A DNA stretch of 50,644 nucleotides from Helicobacter trogontum. GTDB lineage: Bacteria > Campylobacterota > Campylobacteria > Campylobacterales > Helicobacteraceae. The notes beneath the pieces are model-generated. The model worked only from the letters and a program-made list of their open reading frames with translations. It did not search any database and had not been told where the DNA came from. The DNA is taken from positions 1-50,644 of the forward strand of contig NZ_JRPL02000013.1 in the NCBI RefSeq assembly GCF_000765905.2, given 5' to 3'. A program made the translations under genes and the position numbers. Each line of letters begins with the position of its first letter. Positions within the stretch are counted from its first letter, which is position 1. Of this stretch, positions 26,016 through 35,820 are shown piece by piece.

Positions 26016-26528
26016 TTATTGCTGCGTAAAATCCATGTCTCCAAAGCCAGTAATTCGCAAATGAGCAATAGTTTTCTCATCATTAAATGGATCATCAATA
26101 CCAACAAATGTTATACGCAACTGCGGTTGATTTGGGCTTCTATTTACACCTTGTGGATCAAGTAGATTAAGCGTAAAGCTATTTAATCTGTAATCCTTGT
26201 AAAGTATAAATTGATAAGGGTAGTGATCGTAGCGCATAAGGATTACAAGCCCTTCATTACGATATAAAGTCCAACGCAAGGTGAAGTTTTTTGGCACACC
26301 CATAACACTTTGAGAATCTTTTGATGCACTGATTGTTGCATATACAACTTCATCTTTTTTTAAATCAAAATTAAGCTCTATTGTGGGTGCAATACCCTTT
26401 GCATAGCAATCCACATATACACACAATATAATCACAAATGAAGCTATAAGACTTTTTTTATACTTACTGCAACTAAGCATCATATGCAATAATATCTCAT
26501 AGCTCCTGCAATTTTTATTCATTTTCAC
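26016..26528 (-). CDS. Conserved secreted or membrane-anchored protein, unknown function
   Basis: A 170-residue protein with an N-terminal basic region and a hydrophobic segment at residues 26-42 (SLIASFVIILCVYVDCYA), likely a signal peptide or anchor. The start may be one of the in-frame Met codons within the first 20. The rest looks like a beta-sandwich (IELNFDLKKDEVVYATISAS) with polar loops and no Cys pairs. It overlaps the preceding small gene by 14 nt and lies upstream of pnp. I recall a similar small secreted gene beside pnp in H. pylori. Function unknown. Confidence 0.65.
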   Translation of the reverse strand: MKMNKNCRSYEILLHMMLSCSKYKKSLIASFVIILCVYVDCYAKGIAPTIELNFDLKKDEVVYATISASKDSQSVMGVPKNFTLRWTLYRNEGLVILMRYDHYPYQFILYKDYRLNSFTLNLLDPQGVNRSPNQPQLRITFVGIDDPFNDEKTIAHLRITGFGDMDFTQQ

Positions 26529-26805
26529 TTAGAATCTTTGCCATAGATTCAATAGCTAAGCTATTTTTTTTCTCTAAAAATTGCTGCTTAAATTCCGCAT
26601 CATGATGAATATTATAAAAGAATTCACGCAGATTCACTGGTTTTTCTTCAGCCTCAAATGCCATTTCATAAAGAGCCAACTCCTCTAGCAATCGCTCTAT
26701 TTCCTTATGAGCAAGAGTGCGACTTGCATTAAATATTACCTCTTTCCATTTATCTATTGGATTGCCCTCAAAGACTTCCATGTTATCAAGTGGATTTTCC
26801 CACAT
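26515..26805 (-). CDS. Small acidic helical protein, unknown
   Basis: A 96-residue soluble, acidic, helical protein (EIERLLEELALYEMAFEAEE). AGGAT precedes the start. Its end overlaps the next gene by 14 nt, so the two are translationally coupled. No domain is recognised. Conservation with the neighbouring secreted protein would suggest a shared role. Confidence 0.65.
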   Translation of the reverse strand: MWENPLDNMEVFEGNPIDKWKEVIFNASRTLAHKEIERLLEELALYEMAFEAEEKPVNLREFFYNIHHDAEFKQQFLEKKNSLAIESMAKILSENE

Positions 26806-26947
26806 TTTTTATCCTTTCTGTTTTTAGATTAAAGTATTTTTACATATTTTTTGTTTTTATGCAAGATTTTCATTGCAATTTTATATTGAGTTTTATATAG
26901 GAGTTCGGTATTGGAAATAAAATGACGACACTTCTATATTCACTCGG

Positions 26948-27937
26948 TTATTCGAGGAGATTTTTTGCAAGAAGTTTATTATAAATATCCCATGTTACTT
27001 CCTTTGCTCCGGCATAAAGATGAGAATGATCCCCAAATGCTTCACTAGGCATTGCATAAAGCTTATTTAATGATATGATTCCATATCGTTCCTCTAACGT
27101 ATCATAAAATTTGTTGTAGTTTTGCAAAAATGTTGGATTTAATTGTTGAAATGAATGTATGTTGATAGGCATTACATACATGGCTACAATAACGCCATGT
27201 TGTCTTGCAAGAGCAGCAATTTCATGAAGATAATAGTTTACCAAAGGACTAACAGAAAAGTCTTTAATATCCACTTCGCTAAAATTCCCGTTAGCAGCTT
27301 TTGATCGACCATAATAGAAATGCCCGTTCGATTCATCCAACTCTTTAAAGATGTGTTTATTCATCCTGTAACGTTTTAGTGTTATATTGATAGTCACTAA
27401 TTCTTTGCCAAAGTTTCGTAAATCTAAAAAATACTTATAAACATCCATCTTATTACAACCACCACCTGCATTTTCAAATGGCACACAATCTTTTAATTCC
27501 CTAGCTTTTTCTAAGACGCTAAAGATTTCATTAAACTCTAGGAATCCAGTCTTTACACCACCCTGCCAGAAAAAATCTGCAGGACTTATAAGGTAATCTG
27601 CTGAATACGACAAGACCACGACCTTTGGAGGTCTACTATTTTTAAGATACCTTTTTAAAGTATAAAATCCGATAATAGGGCTAGAACCACCGACCCCAAG
27701 ATTAATCGAACTCATTTTTTTAATTTCATTTGGAATAAAACCAGATTTTGCACGGGAATTACCAATTATAACGATATCAGCGTTTTGTGTTTGTTTGGTC
27801 TTTTGTTTTTGGTGAATGTATTGTGGGTATTCGATATACATATAAAAAATTTGTCCAAAAAATACAAGGCAATATATACACACAAGATAAATTGGTTGCA
27901 AAACAATCATGATAATCACTGCTCTTTTATATTGCAT
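26948..27937 (-). CDS. SGNH/AlgJ-like membrane protein, partner of the MBOAT acyltransferase
   Basis: A 329-residue protein with an N-terminal membrane helix (residues 7-32) and a periplasmic SGNH-hydrolase-like domain. IVIIGNSRAKSGF looks like block I with the nucleophile Ser, and GDHSHLYAGA near residue 308 looks like the Asp-x-x-His block. Such proteins accept acyl groups from an MBOAT protein and pass them to a cell-surface glycan. It sits 8 bases downstream of the MBOAT gene, so the two form one operon. The acceptor glycan cannot be told from sequence. Confidence 0.7.
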   Translation of the reverse strand: MQYKRAVIIMIVLQPIYLVCIYCLVFFGQIFYMYIEYPQYIHQKQKTKQTQNADIVIIGNSRAKSGFIPNEIKKMSSINLGVGGSSPIIGFYTLKRYLKNSRPPKVVVLSYSADYLISPADFFWQGGVKTGFLEFNEIFSVLEKARELKDCVPFENAGGGCNKMDVYKYFLDLRNFGKELVTINITLKRYRMNKHIFKELDESNGHFYYGRSKAANGNFSEVDIKDFSVSPLVNYYLHEIAALARQHGVIVAMYVMPINIHSFQQLNPTFLQNYNKFYDTLEERYGIISLNKLYAMPSEAFGDHSHLYAGAKEVTWDIYNKLLAKNLLE

Positions 27938-27945
27938 AGGGCTTC

Positions 27946-29540
27946 CTAAAAATTAAAATAGATGAATTCTGGCAAACTTTCCGCGACGAGCAGATAAAAC
28001 ATTGAGTAAGCAAACATGAGGCTTGCAAAAAAAGCAAATAAAGACAATCTCCTTTTAAAGCTCTCTAACACTTGCATGCTATTCCGACAATATAAGCATA
28101 TGAAAAAACTTAACGACAAAAAAAGTAATGTTTTATCATGCCCTTGAATATTTTGCAAAACAAACGAGGCCATATACCACTTAGATGGTAACTCTACCCA
28201 CACAATACCAAACATACCTTTTAGTAAATTTAAGGCACCTTGCACATTCTCAGCACGGAAGAATACCCAAGTAATGTTGATAAAATTAAAGGTAATAAAC
28301 CAACATGCAATTTTATAAAACTTAGATTCTAGAAAATACATCTTAAATCTTGCATTGGATAAAGTTTCAGGAGAAGATTTTTCTTTCTGTATATCTTTGA
28401 GATCAAAAGATTCTAAAATATACATATAAATTCTATGTATAAGCATAGCCAAACCATGCAACGTCCCCCAGATAATAAATCCAAATCCAGCACCATGCCA
28501 CACTCCACTAATAAATGCTACAATAAAAAGATTTCTTAATGTGAGAATCTTATTTAACATATCATAGATCTTACTTTGTTTATAAGCGTTATTTTGATTG
28601 CCACCAAGTGGGATATATAGGTATGCTTTTAAGAATCTTCCAAGCGTTATATGCCATCTTCTCCAGAAATCAGTAATGTTTAATGATTTATATGGTGAAT
28701 TAAAATTAATTGGTAACTTAATATTAAACATAAGCCCAAGTCCTACCGCCATATCACAATATCCACTAAAATCAAAGTAAAGTTGAAAGGTATAGCTAAG
28801 ACTTGTAACCCATGACTCAAAAATGTTTAAAAACTGATTGTTTTCCACGACGCTAAATCCAGCATTTGCCCATTTAGCAAAACTATCAGCAATAACGACT
28901 TTTTTGAATAAGCCAATAGCAAAGAGAAATAACCCTGTTGCAAGATTCTTATAATTTAAGATTTTATTATGTGTATCTGCAAATTGTGGCATCATTTCCT
29001 TATGATGCAAAATAGGACCTGCAATAAGATGTGGAAAAAATGTAACAAAAAGTGCGTAATTGATAGGATTTCTCTCTTTTACTATACCATGATAGCAATC
29101 CACCAAAAAAGCAATTTGTGTAATAGTGAAAAAGCTAATACCTAAAGGTAAAGCAATGCGTAATAAATCGATATGACTATGAAAAACAAGATTAATGCTT
29201 TCTATGAAAAAATCCATATATTTAAAAAAGCAAAGCAATGAGATATTAAAAACAAGAGCGATATACAGCAGTTTTTTACTGCTAAAAAAGGGTTTTACCC
29301 CCCCCCCCCCGTTTTTAACTTTTGAGCCTTAAGCATAAAACCAGATACAATATAATTAAAGCTAATCGAAAAGAGTAATAATGGAAGATAAATGACATTC
29401 CAATATGAATAAAAGAACAAACTAGCAAATGTGAGCCACACAATGGAGGCTCGATAAAACCCTTTGTGATTTAATGCAAAATATACCAAAAATACTACAG
29501 GCAAAAAGGCAAAAATAAAAATATATGATGAAAAAAGCAT
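27946..29540 (-). CDS. MBOAT O-acyltransferase, frameshifted at a G13 tract (phase-variable)
   Basis: Two frames together make one AlgI/PatA/DltB-like protein of about 530 residues. The first frame (29540-29295) encodes MLFSSYIFIFAFLPVVFLVY and two or three helices, then runs into G13 and stops. The second continues with KYMDFFIESIN, YFDFSGYCDMAVGLG, DFWRRWHITLGRFLKAYLYI and the catalytic His in SGVWHGAGFGFIIWG. With G14 (or G11) the reading frame is continuous through VKPFFSSKKLLYIALVF. As sequenced the gene is OFF unless translation restarts at the second part. It would load acyl groups for the SGNH partner. Confidence 0.8.
29298..29310. repeat. Poly-C tract (poly-G on the coding strand) in the MBOAT gene
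   Basis: Thirteen C on the plus strand, inside the minus-strand MBOAT gene after about 77 codons. One added G restores the frame, which makes this a likely slipped-strand ON/OFF switch. Confidence 0.9.
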
Positions 29541-29908
29541 TTAAATCCTTGATTGATAACTACATGTATCTAGAAAATATCATGCAAACTTGTTATCAGT
29601 TCAAAACACACATAAATTAAAAAACAATAGCAATAAAATAACCCTTACTTGCTCTTTTATTACTTTAATTAACCCAAAAAGTTTAAAACCTCTCTATGTT
29701 AGCAAAAAAATGCAGATATCGCAAGGTTACGCAATATTTTGAGAATATATTGCACAATCTTTTTCATATCAGATGAAATATATCATTGCAATGATAATTA
29801 TCTATAGGTTAAGTTTATTGGTTGTTGCAGCTTGTATATGTATTTTGATATAGAGGTTCTTTAGCTTTAAGCTATTTAAGGAGTGATATATATAATCAAA
29901 CATAAAAG
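29541..29908. other. Gene-free AT-rich spacer
   Basis: No convincing gene. A 20-residue hydrophobic frame at 29791-29853 (MIIIYRLSLLVVAACICILI) lacks a ribosome site and is probably chance. No promoter for the MBOAT gene stands out. Confidence 0.4.
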
Positions 29909-30040
29909 CAAATCCTTCATCAAGTAGAAGTAGATGATACCTAAATCATAGCTCAATGAGATTCTGTTATAAAACGCATCTAGTATGGAAGTAGTCTAGA
30001 TTCTAATAGGCTTGTAGCTAAAAAAGTGAGTAGAGAACAG
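29909..30040 (+). pseudogene. Decayed VgrG C-terminal remnant
   Basis: This non-coding stretch aligns by eye with the VgrG-tail gene at 2364-2492. Shared landmarks are CAAATCCT-CA-CAAGTAG, GA-ACC-AAATCAT, GAGA-TCTGTTATA and TAGATTCTAAT-G-CTTGTAG, separated by small indels that destroy the frame. It shows that a VgrG-linked module once existed here, 27 kb from the left-hand locus. The flanks carry no recognisable effector. Confidence 0.6.
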
Positions 30041-30362
30041 CACAAATCAACTATACATTCACATATAATTATCTTGAAGGGTGTCTTATAATGTTCAGCT
30101 AAACTCTATGATATATATGATTCTAGATAAGCAAAATTATAGATTTTTATTGTAAAGTATCATGTGGCAGAATATACAAAGAATATGCTAACTTGCGACA
30201 ACCAAGAATCTCTAAAACAGCATGTAACGTAGTGTCAAATCAACATCATACAAAAAGATGAGTGATAAGGTGTCTAACTTTTAGATTCTAAGTAACTTTA
30301 TTAAAGTTTTATTTCCTTTAAAGTTGTAAAATCCCTCCATGTCTTGTGAGTAAGGGGATATC
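30041..30362. other. Spacer upstream of the thioredoxin-fold genes
   Basis: No gene is seen. The last 60 bases form the leader of the next gene, with a weak TAAAAT box near 30330 and the strong ribosome site AAGGGGA just before ATG 30363. Confidence 0.4.
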
Positions 30363-30965
30363 ATGCAGCAAGAAAAAGTAATGGGCTATAGAGCGTACGC
30401 AATCTTTTATATATGTTTACTATGTTTTGGTGTGCTTGGAAGCTTATATGCAAATAATGGCGAGACCGCCATGGTAAAGCAAAAGGTCGCAAATGTAAAT
30501 ATAGATGACAACTTAGATTCCATCTTTCTTGATAGCAAAAGCATTCAACTTGGAGATAAACCAGCAATGATTGTCTTTGGCAAAGACGATTGTTATCACT
30601 GCAGTATTTTAAGTGCGAGCTTGATTGGCAATGATGTGATACAAGGCTATGTTGCTCTAAATTTCTTACCTTACTATATTAACTTAAGTGATAAAAAAAG
30701 ACATGCCATACCTTATCTGAATCTCTCTGGTTTAAGTTCCCTTGATACAGCAAGGCTATATAAGCTAGAATCCTTACCTTTAATTGTATTTGTCGATACA
30801 GATGGCAAAGAGATTATGCGTGTGGCTGGATTCCCAGGAGAGAAAAGGATAATCCATTTATTAGAATTTATCTACAATGATGTTTGGAAAAATTATAAGA
30901 CACCAAAAGACCGTGTAGCTGGATTCTTAGAATACGAAGAAGATTTAACCAAACAAGATAAATAG
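30363..30965 (+). CDS. Periplasmic thioredoxin-fold protein (CYHC)
   Basis: A 200-residue protein with an N-terminal signal/anchor (residues 9-30) and a thioredoxin-like domain. The redox motif is C-Y-H-C in FGKDDCYHCSIL, and the cis-Pro loop is LESLPLIVFVDTDG. Such SoxW/DsbD-gamma-like proteins reduce disulfides outside the cytoplasm. It heads a run with a second thioredoxin-like gene and ccsBA, so a role in keeping apocytochrome c haem-site cysteines reduced is the best guess. AAGGGGA marks the start. Confidence 0.75.
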   Translation: MQQEKVMGYRAYAIFYICLLCFGVLGSLYANNGETAMVKQKVANVNIDDNLDSIFLDSKSIQLGDKPAMIVFGKDDCYHCSILSASLIGNDVIQGYVALNFLPYYINLSDKKRHAIPYLNLSGLSSLDTARLYKLESLPLIVFVDTDGKEIMRVAGFPGEKRIIHLLEFIYNDVWKNYKTPKDRVAGFLEYEEDLTKQDK

Positions 30966-31018
30966 CGATGAAGCAGGATAAATGCTTCATTATTAAAAGA
31001 ATCAATAAAAGGAATATT

Positions 31019-31627
31019 ATGAATAGAATATGTCAAGGGCTATTAAATGTATTGTGTAGTGCGTGTATATGCTGTGCAGTACTTGGTTGTAAGGATGGTG
31101 ATATATCAATTAGTGATGGAGAACAAAATACAAGCGAGTTAAACGCAAAACTAGAAAATATTGATGTGGCGGAATACAAAGGATTGGAAGATGTTATTAG
31201 CAATAATGTGCATATACAATCAGATTCAAAGCCTATTATGCTTATTTTTGGTGTGAATAATTGTAAATATTGTGAGATTCTCAAGCAAGATATGCGTGAA
31301 AATAAGAAATTGCATGATTTTATAAAAGATAATTTCGCAACGTATTACATCAATACAAGTTACAGTAAAACACACGAAATAGCCTATATGCAAAAGAGTT
31401 TGCAAACTGATGATTTGGCAAGATATTATGGTGTGGTTAAAACGCCGCTTATTGTATGGTTAGAGAGTGATGGGACAAAGATTATGCAATTAGATGGATA
31501 TAATGGCAACTATTTTAGTGCTATGTTACTATTTGTAAAAAATAAAGGTTATGGCGATGAAAAAAATAGCGAAAAGCGTACGGCTATGTTTATAGAGCAA
31601 TATACACAAGGTAAGTTAAACTTTTAA
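31019..31627 (+). CDS. Thioredoxin-fold lipoprotein (CKYC)
   Basis: A 202-residue paralogue of the preceding gene. I choose ATG 31019 (MNRICQGLLNVLCSACICCA) over the upstream frame start at 30968, because AAAGGA precedes it and because it gives a lipoprotein signal with lipobox AVLGC. The redox motif is C-K-Y-C (GVNNCKYCEIL) and the cis-Pro loop is VKTPLIVWLESDG. Likely a membrane-anchored periplasmic reductant acting with the first protein in cytochrome c assembly; its exact partner is unknown. Confidence 0.75.
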   Translation: MNRICQGLLNVLCSACICCAVLGCKDGDISISDGEQNTSELNAKLENIDVAEYKGLEDVISNNVHIQSDSKPIMLIFGVNNCKYCEILKQDMRENKKLHDFIKDNFATYYINTSYSKTHEIAYMQKSLQTDDLARYYGVVKTPLIVWLESDGTKIMQLDGYNGNYFSAMLLFVKNKGYGDEKNSEKRTAMFIEQYTQGKLNF

Positions 31628-31664
31628 TCGTTATTTCTACAATGAAATGTGGGTGGGAGATATT

Positions 31665-34600
31665 ATGACAAAACTTTCTATAATGTTTAAGGCACTTTTG
31701 AATAATCTTTTTGCATCTATGCCTCTTAGTATTTTTCTTATGGCTCTTTATGCTGCTTCAATTGGGTGGGCTACTTTTGTAGAAAAGGAGTATGGCTCTA
31801 TCGTTGCATATGATGTAATTTATGCATCATGGTGGTTTGAAATATTAAATTTATGGCTTGCTTTAAGTTTATTTGGTTGTATGTTAAAAAGTATAAAATA
31901 TTATGGCTTTAAAGTCAGTGTACATACTTTTCATTTTGCATTGATTGTAATTATTATTGGGGCAGGTATTACACGTTACTATGGTTTTGAGGGGAACATG
32001 GTATTAGAAGATGGTGAAAGTAGCAGTTTTATTGAATCTAGAGATCATTTCTTAAATGTGCTTGTTAGTAATGATATCGGAGAAAATGGGACACAAAACG
32101 ATATTTTACCACTTGATAGTTTTAAAAAGGGGTATAAGATTTCCTTAAGTCCATATGTAAGATTCTCAAAATTTAACTTGGACACAAAAGAAGCTTTTGA
32201 TAAACCTCTAAGTATTAAATCACTTTCTATTATTAACTACTCCTTAAACTCCCTTTTTGAGCAAGCGCAAAATGAGAACAGAGCAATAAAACCTCAAGAA
32301 TTTGAAGTGAAGAAACGAGAGAATCATTATGTAGCACAATTTGAAGTGACTTATGATAGTATAACACACACCATGCTTGTATCCAATCGCGGTGAGAGGG
32401 CAATAGCACGTTTTGGTAATCGCTTTATTACATTGTCTTGGGGACCAAAGTTTATACAACTTCCATTTGAATTAAAGCTTGATAAATTTGAAGTGCTAAA
32501 TTATCCAGGCTCACAGATGCCATCAAGCTTTGCTTCTTATGTGCGTGTGATTGATGGAGAACGCGATGAATATCCATTTAAGATATTTATGAACAATGTG
32601 CTTGACTATAAAGGATATAGATTCTTCCAAAGTGAATATCGCGTGAAGCGTGATGAGGAGGGTAATGAATTGCATGATGAGAGAGGAAACCCACTTTATG
32701 CAGCTACTATTTTGTCAGTTAATAACGATCCTGGAAAAATTCCAACATACATAGGGTATACACTTTTGGTGCTTGGTGCATTATGGCTTTTATTTGATAG
32801 TGATTCTCGCTTTAGAAAATTAAGCAATTATATCAAATCACAAAAGATATTAAGCATTGCTCTATTTTTCTTTGGATTAGCTGTGTTTCATGCAAATACA
32901 CCGCTGTATGCTGATACTGGTATGGAATCTGATGCTAAAGAGTTTGCTCACGAATTACCTCAAGAAACATCGCTCGATGATAATAACGAAAAAAACACAC
33001 ACATGGATATGCAGTTAAGAGAAAAATACATACAAGCCAACAAGACGTTGATGGCACATATGGAGACAAATAAAGAAAGTGCTGACAAGATAGCTCCGCT
33101 TTTTACCGATATGAGTGACGAAGCTATAAGAAATAGGTTGGAAGGGCTAAAAAAGATGCCCTATAAGACATTAAAGCGTTTTGCCAAAATACAAATCCAG
33201 GGTGTTGATGGTCGCATTAAATTGCTTGATACCTATAGTGATGAGATTATGCGTAAAATTACAGGTAAAAAAGAGTTTAAAGGTTTAGAACATAATCAAT
33301 TTCTATTGGGTCTTATGGTTATGCCAGAGACTATGACAAAGTTAAGATTAATCAAAGTAACGAATAAAGAGATACTTGATATTTTAGGTGTTAGAGAAAA
33401 CTATGTGTCTTTTGAAGATCTGTTTCATAAAAATGGACTAGAAGATGTATATGCCGCTAGCATGTTTCCTGATGCAGATAGATTGGAGAAATTTCAAAAG
33501 GCATACAAGCTTTATCATTTCGTAAATACCGCATTGAAAAAAAGAGATTCAGAACGTAATGAGTTTGATAAACAAATCTTAAGACTGCATGAAAAGATGG
33601 ATATACTTCTACCATTTTCAATATGGCATTATCTACGCATGATTCCATCACACGATCACTCCTGGATACCATTTGGTAATCCAAATTTACTCAATATAGC
33701 ACAAATAGAGCAAAATGAGTTTAAGGATAGGTTAGAACTCACTTTGCTGATTTATTTTTTAGAGGATTTTTGTTTGCAAGCACGTGTAGGTATTGCCTTA
33801 AATGAGTGGGATAAATTAGATGAGGCATTGCTTTTTTACAATTCTTATCAAGCCCTTGTTGGTGGTAGCTTATATCTTAATCCTACACTTGTAGAATCTG
33901 AATTATTCCTAAATAAAACAGATATTTTTCCAGTGTCGCAGTATTTTTATCTAGTGCTTGGTATGTTGTTATTTTTTATAGCTTTTATTGCGATTTTGAG
34001 CAATAAGCAGATTCCAAAATGGCTTGGAAAGAGCTGTTATATTATACTTTTTTGTGTGTTTGTGGCACATACTCTAGGACTTATTTTGCGTTGGTATGTC
34101 GGTGGACACGCACCATGGAGTAATGCCTATGAATCTATGCTTTATATTGCATGGGCTAGTGCATTATCAGGTGTTATTATTTTGCGTAAATCTTATTTTG
34201 CTATGTGTGGAGCTAGTTTTTTAGCAGGTATGGCTTTAACGGTAGCACATTGGGGCTTTATGGATCCACAAATTGGTAATTTACATCCAGTTCTTCAATC
34301 ATATTGGCTTAATATCCATGTTGCAGTAATTGTTGCGAGCTATGGATTTTTGGGACTTTCTTTTATGCTTGGTATTACAAATCTCATACTTTTTATTTTT
34401 CGTAATCAACAAAAAAGACCTCAAGTTGATTCCACAATTCTTGTGCTTAGTGCCATTAGCGAGATGAGTATGATCATTGGGATTTTAATGCTTATTGTTG
34501 GTACATTCCTAGGTGGTGTGTGGGCAAATGAATCTTGGGGCAGATACTGGGGATGGGATTCTAAAGAAACTTGGTCTCTTGTGTCTGTTGGCGTATATGC

Positions 34601-34859
34601 GTGTGTTCTACATGTAAGATTACTCAAACCATTGTATCTGCCTTATATTTACAATGTGCTTGCAGTACTTGCCTTTTCTAGTATCTTAATGACATATTTT
34701 GGTGTGAATTTCTATCTTGGCACGGGTATGCATGCATATGCTCGAGGTGAGGGCAATAGTGTAAATGTATCTATTTATGTTTCATTACTATTAGTCTTTG
34801 CCCTGGTTGCTTTGGCTTTCATGAAGCGTAAGCTGCTCCATACAAAAGACACGTATTAG
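31665..34859 (+). CDS. ccsBA: Fused cytochrome c synthase CcsBA (System II)
   Basis: A 1064-residue inner-membrane protein that carries haem across the membrane and attaches it to apocytochrome c. The N-terminal half is ResB/CcsB-like: three or four helices, a large periplasmic part and a helix near residue 365. The C-terminal half is CcsA-like with VGGHAPWSNAYESM, the WWD domain (WANESWGRYWGWDSKETWSL) and the late His in GTGMHAYARG. GGGAGA before ATG 31665 is favoured over ATG 31647. A charged segment at about residues 420-700 joins the halves. It follows two thioredoxin-like genes. Confidence 0.9.
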   Translation: MTKLSIMFKALLNNLFASMPLSIFLMALYAASIGWATFVEKEYGSIVAYDVIYASWWFEILNLWLALSLFGCMLKSIKYYGFKVSVHTFHFALIVIIIGAGITRYYGFEGNMVLEDGESSSFIESRDHFLNVLVSNDIGENGTQNDILPLDSFKKGYKISLSPYVRFSKFNLDTKEAFDKPLSIKSLSIINYSLNSLFEQAQNENRAIKPQEFEVKKRENHYVAQFEVTYDSITHTMLVSNRGERAIARFGNRFITLSWGPKFIQLPFELKLDKFEVLNYPGSQMPSSFASYVRVIDGERDEYPFKIFMNNVLDYKGYRFFQSEYRVKRDEEGNELHDERGNPLYAATILSVNNDPGKIPTYIGYTLLVLGALWLLFDSDSRFRKLSNYIKSQKILSIALFFFGLAVFHANTPLYADTGMESDAKEFAHELPQETSLDDNNEKNTHMDMQLREKYIQANKTLMAHMETNKESADKIAPLFTDMSDEAIRNRLEGLKKMPYKTLKRFAKIQIQGVDGRIKLLDTYSDEIMRKITGKKEFKGLEHNQFLLGLMVMPETMTKLRLIKVTNKEILDILGVRENYVSFEDLFHKNGLEDVYAASMFPDADRLEKFQKAYKLYHFVNTALKKRDSERNEFDKQILRLHEKMDILLPFSIWHYLRMIPSHDHSWIPFGNPNLLNIAQIEQNEFKDRLELTLLIYFLEDFCLQARVGIALNEWDKLDEALLFYNSYQALVGGSLYLNPTLVESELFLNKTDIFPVSQYFYLVLGMLLFFIAFIAILSNKQIPKWLGKSCYIILFCVFVAHTLGLILRWYVGGHAPWSNAYESMLYIAWASALSGVIILRKSYFAMCGASFLAGMALTVAHWGFMDPQIGNLHPVLQSYWLNIHVAVIVASYGFLGLSFMLGITNLILFIFRNQQKRPQVDSTILVLSAISEMSMIIGILMLIVGTFLGGVWANESWGRYWGWDSKETWSLVSVGVYACVLHVRLLKPLYLPYIYNVLAVLAFSSILMTYFGVNFYLGTGMHAYARGEGNSVNVSIYVSLLLVFALVALAFMKRKLLHTKDTY

Positions 34860-34872
34860 AGAGGATATAAAT

Positions 34873-35820
34873 ATGGCTTTAGAAATTCTGGGGATAGCTT
34901 CTGATATCGCAGGAGGAAAGCTTGGTTCAGCAAAGGGTGTTGCCTTGCTGTGTGAGTATATGAGAGTAAAAAATCTTGCTGTGTTGCAAGATAGAAATTA
35001 TCTTTTTTTAGATAGTGATAAAATCCCATTGGCAGACAAAAATGATTGTGCAAAGCATATTGCTTTGCTTTATGATTTTTTTAAAGACAATGTAGCACAG
35101 AGAGCTCAAGCAATCATTTATGAGAATAAGTTTCCATTTATCATTAGCGGGGATCATTCAAGTGCGTTGGCAGTAGTACAGGGTATTCAAAATGCATTAC
35201 CAAATGATACGATAGGGGTAATATGGATTGATGCACATGCAGATATTCATACACCTCTAAGCACCTTTAGTGGTAATTTACATGGTATGCCTTTAGCCGC
35301 ACTTATAGGACATAAAGCAGCAAATAAAAACAAGATTGCACAATCACAATTAGAATCTTGGGAAAAACTAATGAACATTTCAAAGGTTTCTATAAAACCA
35401 CAAAATGTTGTTTATTGTGGTATTCGTAGCCTTGAAAAGGCTGAACAAGATGTTATAGATTCCCATAATATGTGTGTATTAGATATAGAATCTTTACAAA
35501 ACAACAGAGCATATTGCTTAGAGCAAATGAAGACATGTTTATCTCAAAGCACGAAAATTTATGTGAGTGTAGATATAGATGTGCTTGATTGCAATGAATT
35601 TCAAAGTACTGGTTGCAATGAACCAAATGGGCTTTATATGAGAGAGCTCACATCGCTCATTAAAGATATCACAGAAACATTTCAGCATAAAATTGTTGCG
35701 TTTGAGCTTAGTGAATTTAACCCAACATTAGGCACTACAAAAGAGCAAGATAAGGCAATGCTATTTAATTTTTTACATGAAGTTACAAATTTTTTAACAA
35801 GCAATGTTGTATCACATTGA
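34873..35820 (+). CDS. rocF: Arginase
   Basis: A 315-residue manganese enzyme that splits arginine into ornithine and urea; in Helicobacter this feeds urease and competes for host arginine. Metal ligands are in SGDHSSAL, WIDAHADIHTP and SVDIDVLDCNEF. A longer loop between about residues 150 and 175 (KNKIAQSQLESWEKLMNISK) matches the insertion described for Helicobacter arginases. The usual DPxxxPGTGTPxxGGL reads DCNEFQSTGCNEPNGL, which is the Helicobacter-type variation. It starts 13 bases after ccsBA and could be in its transcript. Confidence 0.88.
   Translation: MALEILGIASDIAGGKLGSAKGVALLCEYMRVKNLAVLQDRNYLFLDSDKIPLADKNDCAKHIALLYDFFKDNVAQRAQAIIYENKFPFIISGDHSSALAVVQGIQNALPNDTIGVIWIDAHADIHTPLSTFSGNLHGMPLAALIGHKAANKNKIAQSQLESWEKLMNISKVSIKPQNVVYCGIRSLEKAEQDVIDSHNMCVLDIESLQNNRAYCLEQMKTCLSQSTKIYVSVDIDVLDCNEFQSTGCNEPNGLYMRELTSLIKDITETFQHKIVAFELSEFNPTLGTTKEQDKAMLFNFLHEVTNFLTSNVVSH

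Noticed and set aside
29791-29853. 20-residue hydrophobic peptide, considered as a type I toxin
   Set aside because: No ribosome site, no antisense RNA promoter seen, and such short hydrophobic frames are expected by chance in AT-rich DNA.
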